Of a stretch of DNA of 19,513 nt, positions 1 through 5,853 are shown in pieces (the first letter of the stretch is position 1; every line of letters begins with the position of its first letter). Position numbers and translations under genes: made by a program. The notes under the pieces were generated by a model. The model made no database searches, was not told where the DNA came from, and was given only the letters and a program-made list of their open reading frames with translations. Where the stretch lies: positions 1 to 19,513 of the forward strand of contig DASZVN010000236.1 of NCBI GenBank assembly GCA_035547055.1, given 5' to 3'. The stretch is from DASZVN01 sp035547055 (GTDB lineage Bacteria > Pseudomonadota > Alphaproteobacteria > Rhizobiales > Methylopilaceae).

Positions 1-1868
1 AGCGTGCCGCCGCCGAACACGCCGGCGCCGACGAAGTTCCAGAACGCCGCGCCGATCACGTAGGTGTAGGCGAGGCGGTAGTTGAACTCCTGGTGGGCGC
101 GGATCAGCCGGTACTGGGTGATCGCCTCGATGATGAGAAGCACCAGCGGCAGCACCTCGATGAAGGAGAACATCGAGCCCATCGGCACCCACATGCTCGG
201 CCCGCCGGCCCAGTAGAGGTGGTGGCCGGTGCCGATGACGCCGCCGAGGAAGATCAGGATCAGCTCGAAATAGACGGCGCGCTCGGCGAGCTTGCGCGAC
301 ACCAGGCCGAGCGCCATCAGGAGATAGGCGCTCATGCTGGCAGCGAAGAACTCGAACGACTGCTCGACCCAGAGATGGACCACCCACCAGCGCCAGAAAT
401 CGGTGATGGTGAAGGACTTGCCGACCCCGGTCAGCGGGATCATGCCGAACACGTAGAGCACGGCGATGTTGATCGTCGCCGCCCAGATCAGATGCTCGAG
501 GCGGATGTGCCCGGTCCAGAACTGGCGGGTCGCGTGCCAGAGCGCGGCCGCGGTCGGCCACAGCGCGCGGAAGACGAGGCCGCTCCAGATCAAGAGGCCG
601 AGGAAGAAGCCGATCTGCCAGAGGCGGCCGAGCTGGATGTAGGAGAGGCCCTGGTTGCCGATCCAGAACCAGCCGCGGTCGACATAGCCCATGATGCCGA
701 GCCAGTCGCCGATCAGGGCGCCGGCGACGATCGCGAGCGTCACCCAGAACAGGATGTCGACGAGGATGCCCTGGCCGCGCGCCTCGCGCCCGCCGGCGAT
801 GGCCGGGGCGAGGAACAGGCCGGCGCCGATCCAGGCGACGCCGATCCAGATGATCGGCGCCTGGATGTGGATGTCACGGAGGAAATTGAACGGCAGCACC
901 TCGTGGAGGTCGAGGCCGTAGAAGCTGCGCCGGTCGTAATACGCGTGGGCCATGATCGTGCCGGCGGCGATCTGGAGCAGCAGCACCGCGGCGACGACCA
1001 GGAAGAATTTGCCAACCTTGCGCTGGCTCGGGGTCAGCGCGCGGAAGGTCGCGAGCCCGCGTTCCAGCGGCTCGTCGTCCGGCGTGTCGAGCCAGAACTT
1101 GTAGATGAAGAGGACGCCGCCGAAGGCGAGGAAGGTGAAGCAGAAGCTGGCCCAGGTCCAGATGAAGGTGTTCGAGGTCGGCACGTTGCCGACCTCGGGC
1201 TGGTAGGGCCAGTTCTCGGTCCAGGACCAGGTCGTGCCCGGCCGGCGGGCGACGGTGGTCAGCGCCGAATAGATCAGGAAGTCGGCGGTCTGCAGCCGCT
1301 CGGTCGGGTTCAGGCTGTAGGCCGGGGTCCAGCCGGTGGTGAGGTCGACGGTCGCGAGGTTCTTCGCGAGGTCGGTGCGGAGCGTCGTGACGGCCGCGGC
1401 GAGCGCGTCGGGCAGCACCGGCGCCGCCCTGGTGAGGTCGACGCCCTGGAGCGCGCTCTGCATCGCGCTCCGGACGGTCGCCTTGTCCTCCGGCGCGAGC
1501 GCGGCGAAGTCCTTGCCGAAGCGCGCGCGGGCGAGGTTGTCCTCGGTCAGGCTCGCGAGGCGCACCAGGGCGAAGGCGGTGTAGTCCTGGCCGAAATAGG
1601 AGCCCATCCCGTAGAGGCTCCCGTAGTCCATCAGGTCGGCTTTCTGGAATCCGGCCTTGCCGGCGACGATGTCGGACCCTGACAGCACCGTCGCGCCGGC
1701 GGCGGTGACGAAGCGTTCGGGTTGCGGCGGCGCACGCTCGTAGGTCCGCTTCGTCGCCCATCCGAACAAGGCGAAGCTCAGCACCGCGACCGCCAGGAGG
1801 ATCCACTTCAGGACATCGCTGACCCGGTCGCGAATCGGCGGGTCGATGTGCTCGGCATCCAGGGTCAT
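1..1868 (-). CDS. norZ: Quinol-dependent nitric oxide reductase (qNOR), 3' end off the window
   Basis: Integral membrane enzyme that reduces two NO to N2O with electrons taken directly from quinol; used in NO detoxification or denitrification. The 622 codons visible start at ATG 1868 behind a GGGGG stretch. They show a first membrane span (about residues 22-38), then a long periplasmic domain with the qNOR-type stretch GKAGFQKADLMDYGSLYG, then the heme-copper-type helical core. Expected metal ligands are present: H334 (HIQAPIIW, probable low-spin heme ligand) and the non-heme iron ligands H498 (VVHLWVE, with E502) and H549-H550 (TGHHLYWAGG). The 51-residue spacing between H498 and H549 fits the NorB family. 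The N-terminal periplasmic extension and the absence of a separate norC nearby argue for qNOR rather than cNOR. The proximal heme ligands and last helices lie beyond base 1. It sits 78 bases downstream of a small membrane-protein gene and probably shares its promoter. Confidence 0.95.
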   Translation of the reverse strand, partial: MTLDAEHIDPPIRDRVSDVLKWILLAVAVLSFALFGWATKRTYERAPPQPERFVTAAGATVLSGSDIVAGKAGFQKADLMDYGSLYGMGSYFGQDYTAFALVRLASLTEDNLARARFGKDFAALAPEDKATVRSAMQSALQGVDLTRAAPVLPDALAAAVTTLRTDLAKNLATVDLTTGWTPAYSLNPTERLQTADFLIYSALTTVARRPGTTWSWTENWPYQPEVGNVPTSNTFIWTWASFCFTFLAFGGVLFIYKFWLDTPDDEPLERGLATFRALTPSQRKVGKFFLVVAAVLLLQIAAGTIMAHAYYDRRSFYGLDLHEVLPFNFLRDIHIQAPIIWIGVAWIGAGLFLAPAIAGGREARGQGILVDILFWVTLAIVAGALIGDWLGIMGYVDRGWFWIGNQGLSYIQLGRLWQIGFFLGLLIWSGLVFRALWPTAAALWHATRQFWTGHIRLEHLIWAATINIAVLYVFGMIPLTGVGKSFTITDFWRWWVVHLWVEQSFEFFAASMSAYLLMALGLVSRKLAERAVYFELILIFLGGVIGTGHHLYWAGGPSMWVPMGSMFSFIEVLPLVLLIIEAITQYRLIRAHQEFNYRLAYTYVIGAAFWNFVGAGVFGGGT

Positions 1869-1946
1869 GGGGCACCCCCAGCTAGGATCATGCAGCGCCT
1901 GCGGCCGCGGTGCGAGCCCGGCGTGCCGGCGCCGCGGACATGCGGC

Positions 1947-2105
1947 TCAGGTGAGCGCGATCAAAACGGCAATGCCGATGACGGCGCCCCAGAACAGGGA
2001 ATTGACCAGCATCCGCACCGTCACCTGATGGTCGTCGCCCTCGATGTGGGCGCTGCGGACGACGAGTTCGCCCGGCGTGAGCAGCATTCTCGCCAACGCT
2101 TCCAT
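1947..2105 (-). CDS. Small single-span membrane protein upstream of qNOR
   Basis: A 52-residue protein of unknown function. I chose ATG 2105 because GGGAG lies about 8 bases upstream. An in-frame ATG at 2141 would give 64 residues but falls inside the predicted promoter, and the ATG at 2216 lies upstream of it. Residues 1-32 are mixed charged and polar (MEALARMLLTPGELVVRSAH... with acidic GDD). Residues 33-51 (MLVNSLFWGAVIGIAVLIA) form one hydrophobic helix ending almost at the C-terminus, so it resembles a tail-anchored protein. It shares strand with the NO reductase 78 bases downstream and has no other partner, so an accessory, assembly or stability role for qNOR is an inference from context only. 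It is not recognisably NorE, NorF or NorC. Confidence 0.6.
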   Translation of the reverse strand: MEALARMLLTPGELVVRSAHIEGDDHQVTVRMLVNSLFWGAVIGIAVLIALT

Positions 2106-2121
2106 GGTCGCGCTCCCGGAA

Positions 2122-2144
2122 AAGACATAATAAAAATACATCTT
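2122..2144 (-). promoter_or_regulatory. NsrR-like palindrome over the qNOR operon promoter
   Basis: Read on the minus strand, an AT-rich 11-1-11 imperfect palindrome begins AAGATGTATTT and ends TATTATGTCTT; 7 of 11 position pairs are complementary. The left half matches the NsrR half-site AAGATGYATTT closely; the right half is weaker. It is a conspicuous AT island in very GC-rich DNA and overlaps the predicted -10 and start site of the small-ORF/qNOR transcript. NsrR is the Rrf2-family iron-sulfur NO sensor that represses NO-detoxification genes including qNOR genes in other proteobacteria. The assignment here is inference from motif plus context. Confidence 0.45.
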
Positions 2145-2161
2145 TCTTTCCGGACCGACAA
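2133..2161 (-). promoter_or_regulatory. Predicted sigma-70-type promoter of the qNOR operon
   Basis: On the minus strand TTGTCG (2156-2161) is followed after 17 bases by TATTTT (2133-2138). This places the transcript start near 2126, about 20 bases before ATG 2105 and in keeping with the GGGAG ribosome site. The -10 lies entirely within the NsrR-like palindrome, a geometry expected for repression. Confidence 0.4.
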
Positions 2162-2241
2162 CGCATCGCCGAGCACGCGGTGTCGCGGGCAGGGCAGGGC
2201 GCGTGCCGCTGGACAAGGCCGAAATCCTGCGGGCCCGGCAT

Positions 2242-2270
2242 GACGGCGCCGCTCGTCGCGTGCCGCCGTC
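2242..2270 (-). terminator. Hairpin directly after the RTX gene stop codon
   Basis: A 7-bp inverted repeat, GACGGCG/CGCCGTC with a 15-base loop, begins immediately after the stop codon of the RTX protein. There is no U-tract, so it is at best a weak or factor-assisted terminator, or a 3'-end stabilising stem. Confidence 0.3.
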
Positions 2271-3356
2271 TCAAACGACCAGAAAATCGGCGGCCGAGAG
2301 GGCGAGGTGCGCGTCGAGCGTGGCGAAATGGACTGCCGCCTGCCCGCCGGCGCCGTCGGGATCGTAGGACAGGGCGCCGTTGGCGCTGTTGTAGATGATG
2401 TGGTCGGTGCCGTCGTGCGCGGCCTTGCCGACGAAGAAGGCCGCCGGGCGCAGGTGGCCGGCGGCGAGGCCGGCGAAGACGTTGTGGTTGAGGTCGATCT
2501 TGTCGATGCCGTGCTGAAAGTCCGTGACGATGTCGATATTGCCGCTGCCGAGCGTGGTGTCGAAGACGAAGCTGTCCGTGCCCGCGCCGCCGGTCAGGTG
2601 GTCGCGGCCCAACCCGCCGTCGAGGTGGTCGTTGCCGGCGCCGCCGCTCAGCCAGTTGGCGGCGCTGTTGCCCGTGATCGTGTTGTTCAGCGCGTTGCCG
2701 GCGCCGCTGATCGCGGTCGAGCCCGACGGGAGCAGCACCAGCTTTTCGACATTCGCAGTCAGCCGGTAGCTGACCGCGGACTGGACCGTGTCGATGCCGG
2801 CGTTCTTGCTCTCCACCACCTTGTCCGACGCGCTGTCGATCGAATAGGTGTCGTTGCCGAGGCCGCCGGCCAGCCGGTCGGCGCCGCTGCCGCCGTCGAG
2901 AAAGTCGGCGCCGCTGCCGCCCTGAAGGAGGTCGTTGCCGGCGCCGCCGCTCAGGTGGTCGTTGCCGCCGAAGCCCTGCAGGACGTCGTGGAGGTTGCCG
3001 CCGGTCATGTTGTCGGCGCCGGCGAGGGCTTTCTGAAAGAGGGAGAGGTCGTCGGCGGTCGTCGCGGTGCGGGCGGCCTTGACCAGATCGGCCACCTTGA
3101 TCGACAGGCCGTCCGCCTCGAACGCGAAGCCGCCGTCGCGGTCGGCGAGATAGCGCGTGACGGTGCCGCCCTTGGGAACGCCCTGCGCATCGTAGGTGAG
3201 ATTCTGCCCGTCGAATTCGTCCTGGCCGATGGGGTCGTCATAGAAGGCGACGAAGGCGGTCGAGGTTTGGGAATAGCTGTCCGCGTCGAAGAGTTGCGAG
3301 AGGTCGAGCGGCGCCAGCGAAAATGCGAAATTGCTGGCAATCTTGATGGTAGCCAT
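2271..3356 (-). CDS. RTX calcium-binding protein, probable type I secretion substrate
   Basis: A 361-residue secreted-type protein. Two blocks of RTX nonapeptides (GGxGxDxLx) are visible at about residues 118-172 (for example SGGAGNDLLQGGSGADFL) and 229-266; these fold as calcium-bound parallel beta-rolls outside the cell. The C-terminus resembles RTX/serralysin-type secretion tails (DIVTDFQHGIDKIDL at 275-289, ending SAADFLVV). There is no Sec signal peptide, as expected for type I secretion. Residues 1-115 contain no protease, lipase or other catalytic motif that I recognise; they look like the short beta-rich module seen in alphaproteobacterial RTX proteins of unknown role. The start at ATG 3356 is supported by GAGAGGGG 8 bases upstream. 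No ABC transporter, membrane-fusion or TolC gene is nearby, so export would depend on a system elsewhere. Adhesion, surface-layer or biofilm roles are possible but not shown. Confidence 0.85.
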   Translation of the reverse strand: MATIKIASNFAFSLAPLDLSQLFDADSYSQTSTAFVAFYDDPIGQDEFDGQNLTYDAQGVPKGGTVTRYLADRDGGFAFEADGLSIKVADLVKAARTATTADDLSLFQKALAGADNMTGGNLHDVLQGFGGNDHLSGGAGNDLLQGGSGADFLDGGSGADRLAGGLGNDTYSIDSASDKVVESKNAGIDTVQSAVSYRLTANVEKLVLLPSGSTAISGAGNALNNTITGNSAANWLSGGAGNDHLDGGLGRDHLTGGAGTDSFVFDTTLGSGNIDIVTDFQHGIDKIDLNHNVFAGLAAGHLRPAAFFVGKAAHDGTDHIIYNSANGALSYDPDGAGGQAAVHFATLDAHLALSAADFLVV

Positions 3357-3364
3357 GACGGTCC

Positions 3365-3379
3365 CCTCTCTAAGAGAGG
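3365..3379 (-). promoter_or_regulatory. Inverted repeat covering the RTX gene ribosome binding site
   Basis: Perfect 7-bp arms around a single base (minus strand CCTCTCTTAGAGAGG). The 3' arm supplies the Shine-Dalgarno GAGAGG, 8 bases before ATG. In RNA the one-base loop would force at least the inner pair open, but a 5-6 bp stem could hide the ribosome site; as DNA it could equally be a protein-binding palindrome. Confidence 0.4.
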
Positions 3380-3477
3380 TTGAAACGCTAACGGACGGTC
3401 GTTCGCCGCGAAAGGGGTGCGCGGCGGCAGCGATTCGAAAAGGGGAACCGATCGGTTATCCGGGATCGTCGGAAATT

Positions 3478-3496
3478 GGCCGGCACGACACCGGCC
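3478..3496 (-). terminator. Possible terminator of prfB
   Basis: Just 24 bases after the prfB stop, the minus strand reads GGCCGG, a 7-base loop, CCGGCC, then AATTTCC. The stem is 6 bp and all G/C; the following T-run is only three bases, so intrinsic termination would be inefficient. Confidence 0.4.
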
Positions 3497-3520
3497 TCGC
3501 GGCCGCCGCGGCCTGCGGCG

Positions 3521-4652
3521 CTACTCCACGTCCTCGACCGCGGCGGGGCCGCCGCCATAGGCGCGCTGGGCCAGCGTCGCCTCCATGAAGGGATCGAGCG
3601 CGCCGTCGAGCACCTCCTGCGGGGTGGGCGAGGTGTGGCCGGTGCGCAGATCCTTCACGAGTTGGTAGGGCTGCAGCACGTAGGAGCGGATCTGGTGGCC
3701 CCAGCCGATGTCGGTCTTGGCCGCCTGCTCGGCCGCGGCCTCGGCCTCGCGCCGCTTCAGCTCGCGCTCGTAGAGCTTGGCGCGCAGCATGTTCCAGGCG
3801 GTGGCGCGGTTCTTGTGCTGCGAGCGCTCGCCCTGGGCGACGACGGCGATGCCGGTCGGGAGATGGGTCAGGCGCACCGCCGATTCGGTCTTGTTGACGT
3901 GCTGGCCGCCGGCGCCGCCGGACCGCATGGTGTCGACGCGCATCTGGCTCTCGTCGATCTCGATGCGGATGGTGTCGTCGACCACCGGGTAGACGTCGAC
4001 CGAGGCGAAGCTGGTCTGGCGGCGGGCGTTGGCGTCGAACGGCGAGATTCTGACCAGGCGGTGCACGCCGGCCTCGGTCTTCAGCCAGCCATAGGCGTTC
4101 CTGCCCTTGATCTCGAGCGTCGCCGCCTTGATGCCGGCGCCCTCGCCGTAGCTGAGGTCGACCACCTCGACCTTGAAGCCGCGCCGCTCGGCCCAGCGCG
4201 TGTACATGCGCAGCAGCATCTCGGCCCAGTCCTGGCTCTCGGTGCCGCCGGCGCCGGGATGGATTTCGAGGTAGCTGTCCTTGGAGTCGGCCTCGCCGGA
4301 GAGCAGCGTATCGCGCTGGCGCTCGGCGGCCTCGGCGGCAAGTGCCTTCAGCGCCTTCTCGGCGTCGGCGACGACCGAGGCGTCGCTTTCCGCCTCGCCC
4401 AGCTCGATCAGCTCGACATTGTCGGCGATCTCGCGCTCGAAGCGGCCGATCGCCTCGATCTGGTCCTCGAGCTCGGTCTTCTCGCGCATGATGCGCTGGG
4501 CGCGGTCGGGATCGTTCCACAGCGCCGGGTCGGCAGCGAAGCCGTCGAGCTCGTTCAGCCGTGCCTTGGCCTTGTCCCAGTCAAAGATGCCTCCTCAGCA
4601 GTCCGACCGACTGCTCGAGGTCTGCTACGAGGTTCTGGGTCTCGGCGCGCAT
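3521..4652 (-). CDS. prfB: Peptide chain release factor 2, with programmed +1 frameshift
   Basis: RF2 recognises UAA and UGA in the ribosomal A site and triggers release of the finished peptide. The gene is two joined segments: 4652-4584 (23 codons, starting MRAETQNLV) and 4582-3521, with base 4583 skipped. The junction reads AGGAGGCATCTTTGAC: an internal Shine-Dalgarno, the slippery CTT, an in-frame TGA and a following C, the classic autoregulatory site. When RF2 is scarce ribosomes slip +1 and complete the protein. The joined product is 376 residues, normal for RF2. The tripeptide anticodon-like SPF lies at 203-205 and the catalytic GGQ at 248-250, within two residues of the E. coli positions. 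The N-terminal coiled-coil domain is acidic and typical. The shorter reading from ATG 4489 would lack the first 54 residues and is not the real start. Confidence 0.97.
4572..4587 (-). promoter_or_regulatory. prfB recoding site (RF2 autoregulatory frameshift)
   Basis: The functional core is AGGAGG (4590-4595), a three-base spacer CAT, CTT (4584-4586) and TGA C (4583-4580) on the minus strand. Spacing and the C after the stop match the canonical RF2 frameshift element. The 23-codon zero frame ends at this TGA, and the second frame encodes the remainder of RF2 without interruption. Confidence 0.93.
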
Positions 4653-4660
4653 GGCGGGCG

Positions 4661-4689
4661 GATATAGGGGCCGGCGGCCACCGTGTAAA
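4661..4689 (-). promoter_or_regulatory. Strong predicted prfB promoter
   Basis: Minus strand TTTACA (4684-4689), a 17-base spacer, TATATC (4661-4666); these match the sigma-70 consensus at 5/6 and 4/6. The expected transcript start is near 4653-4655, while the ATG is 4652, and no Shine-Dalgarno precedes that ATG. The message may therefore be leaderless or carry only one to three leader bases. Confidence 0.55.
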
Positions 4690-4713
4690 CCGGGAAGCTG
4701 CGGCGCCGGGATC

Positions 4714-4806
4714 CCGTCATTGCGAGCGCAGCGAAGCAATCCAGGACCACGAGCGCTGCGCCGGTTGCCCTGGATTGCTTCGTCGCTGCGCTCCTCGCAC
4801 TGACGG
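4714..4806. repeat. Alphaproteobacterial intergenic palindromic repeat
   Basis: Two imperfectly inverted arms (4714-4745 and 4769-4806) flank a 23-base loop. The left arm begins CCGTCATTGCGAG and ends GAAGCAATCCAGG; the right arm is its complement with one substitution and two 3-base insertions. Conceptual translation gives the familiar spurious peptide CERSEAIQ, frequently over-annotated in rhizobial and related genomes. It encodes no transposase and lies between divergent prfB and the L,D-transpeptidase, so it is a non-autonomous dispersed palindrome (REP/MITE-like), not a gene. Confidence 0.8.
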
Positions 4807-4952
4807 CGCGGCCGTACGCATTCACCCTTCGTCAATGATAAGAAGAGGTTCGCGGCGGCTGGCGAAATTCGTTCACGCTTCGGTTGTCGCGAGCGGGCGA
4901 GGATGCTGCTGCGGGGCAGCACCGCTCCGTTTTGTTTCCGAGTCCTCCAGCG
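4807..4952. other. Intergenic leader before the L,D-transpeptidase
   Basis: Contains a small A-rich patch (AATGATAAGAAGAGG near 4833-4848) and a GCTGC/GCAGC inverted repeat around 4905-4921. I see no convincing promoter, RNA gene or open reading frame. Transcription of the downstream gene presumably starts here. Confidence 0.3.
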
Positions 4953-5693
4953 ATGCTCCGATCCCTGATTGCCGCGGCGACGCTCGTCCTTGCCGCCGCT
5001 CCCGCCCTGCCGGCCGCGGCGCAGAACGCCGATGCGGTCTATGCTCCGCCCGGCGCCGATGCCGGCGGCAGTCTGGGTGGCGGCTTCATCGAATATCTGT
5101 TCCGCGGCGGCCGGATCGCGACGCCGGCCTATGCGCCGCCCGGCTCCGCCGACGCCCGCGCGGGCCGGCCCGGCGGCTATGCCGGGCTGCCGCCGCGCCT
5201 GGCCCGCGTCGAGGTGCCGGCGCGGCCGGCCGAGCAGCACGCCCCGCTGCCGGACATGTTCCGCCGCCACGAGGTCGCCTATTCGGGCTCGCAGAAGCCC
5301 GGCACCATCGTCATCGACACCGCCCAGCGCTTTCTGTTCCTGGTCGAGCCCGACGGCAGGGCGCTGCGCTACGGCATCGGCGTCGGCCGCGAGGGCTTCG
5401 CCTGGCACGGTACCGAGGCGATCAGCGCCAAGCGCGAGTGGCCGGGCTGGACGCCGCCCGCGGACATGCTGAAGCGCCAGCCCAACCTTCCCCGCCACAT
5501 GGACGGCGGCCCCGGCAACCCGCTCGGCGCCCGCGCGCTCTATCTCGGCGGCACGCTCTACCGCATCCACGGCACCAGCGAGCCCTGGACCATCGGCCAC
5601 GCGGTGTCGTCCGGCTGCATCCGCATGACCAACCAGGACGTGATCGACCTTTACGGCCGGGTGAAGGTCGGGACCACGGTCGTGGTGCTGTAG
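4953..5693 (+). CDS. Secreted L,D-transpeptidase (YkuD/ErfK family)
   Basis: A 246-residue periplasmic enzyme of the family that forms or rearranges peptidoglycan cross-links, or attaches proteins to peptidoglycan, using a catalytic cysteine. The start at ATG 4953 gives a clean signal peptide (MLRSLIAAATLVLAAAPALPAAAQ, likely cut after about residue 23). An upstream in-frame start at 4884 would spoil it. Residues about 25-105 are low-complexity and rich in Pro, Gly and Ala. The YkuD domain runs from about 116 (GTIVIDTAQRFLFLV) to the end. The catalytic motif is intact: H206 in YRIHGT, then SSGCIRM with C222 and R224. The protein ends in a hydrophobic GTTVVVL, typical of the family. It stands alone, between the palindromic repeat and an exporter gene. 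The exact substrate (3-3 cross-link versus lipoprotein anchoring) cannot be told from sequence. Confidence 0.92.
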   Translation: MLRSLIAAATLVLAAAPALPAAAQNADAVYAPPGADAGGSLGGGFIEYLFRGGRIATPAYAPPGSADARAGRPGGYAGLPPRLARVEVPARPAEQHAPLPDMFRRHEVAYSGSQKPGTIVIDTAQRFLFLVEPDGRALRYGIGVGREGFAWHGTEAISAKREWPGWTPPADMLKRQPNLPRHMDGGPGNPLGARALYLGGTLYRIHGTSEPWTIGHAVSSGCIRMTNQDVIDLYGRVKVGTTVVVL

Positions 5694-5724
5694 GGAGGGC
5701 ATCGGCCATGCCGATACCCGCGAC

Positions 5725-5748
5725 GTGGGCAAGCGTGCGCCTGCCCAC
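5725..5748 (+). terminator. Possible stem-loop after the L,D-transpeptidase gene
   Basis: GTGGGCA and TGCCCAC form a 7-bp stem around a 10-base loop, 32 bases past the stop codon. No T-run follows, so intrinsic termination is doubtful. Confidence 0.3.
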
Positions 5749-5853
5749 CCTATGAAGCTGGCGACTGCCATGCGCGCAAAACATGCCGCACTGACGGGCG
5801 GCGTAGTGTAGGAAGAACCTTTCGCACCCGCACCGCCCGCTCAAATTCTGCCG

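Noticed and set aside
93..1682. 529-residue open frame on the plus strand opposite qNOR
   Set aside because: Its product is a low-complexity Arg/Glu/Asp/Gly-rich string, while the minus strand encodes a clear NO reductase with all metal ligands. It is a GC-driven antisense shadow.
3436..3465. EcfG-like promoter starting GGAAC on the plus strand
   Set aside because: The spacer is 18 bases, the downstream element is CGTC rather than CGTT, and no plus-strand gene follows.
4714..4806. CRISPR or tRNA-like structure
   Set aside because: There is a single inverted repeat pair with a short loop, no repeat-spacer periodicity and no cloverleaf.
3476..5755. 759-residue plus-strand frame spanning prfB, the palindromic repeat and the L,D-transpeptidase
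   Set aside because: It crosses a palindromic repeat (giving CERSEAIQ) and three unrelated features; prfB and the transpeptidase explain the coding signal.
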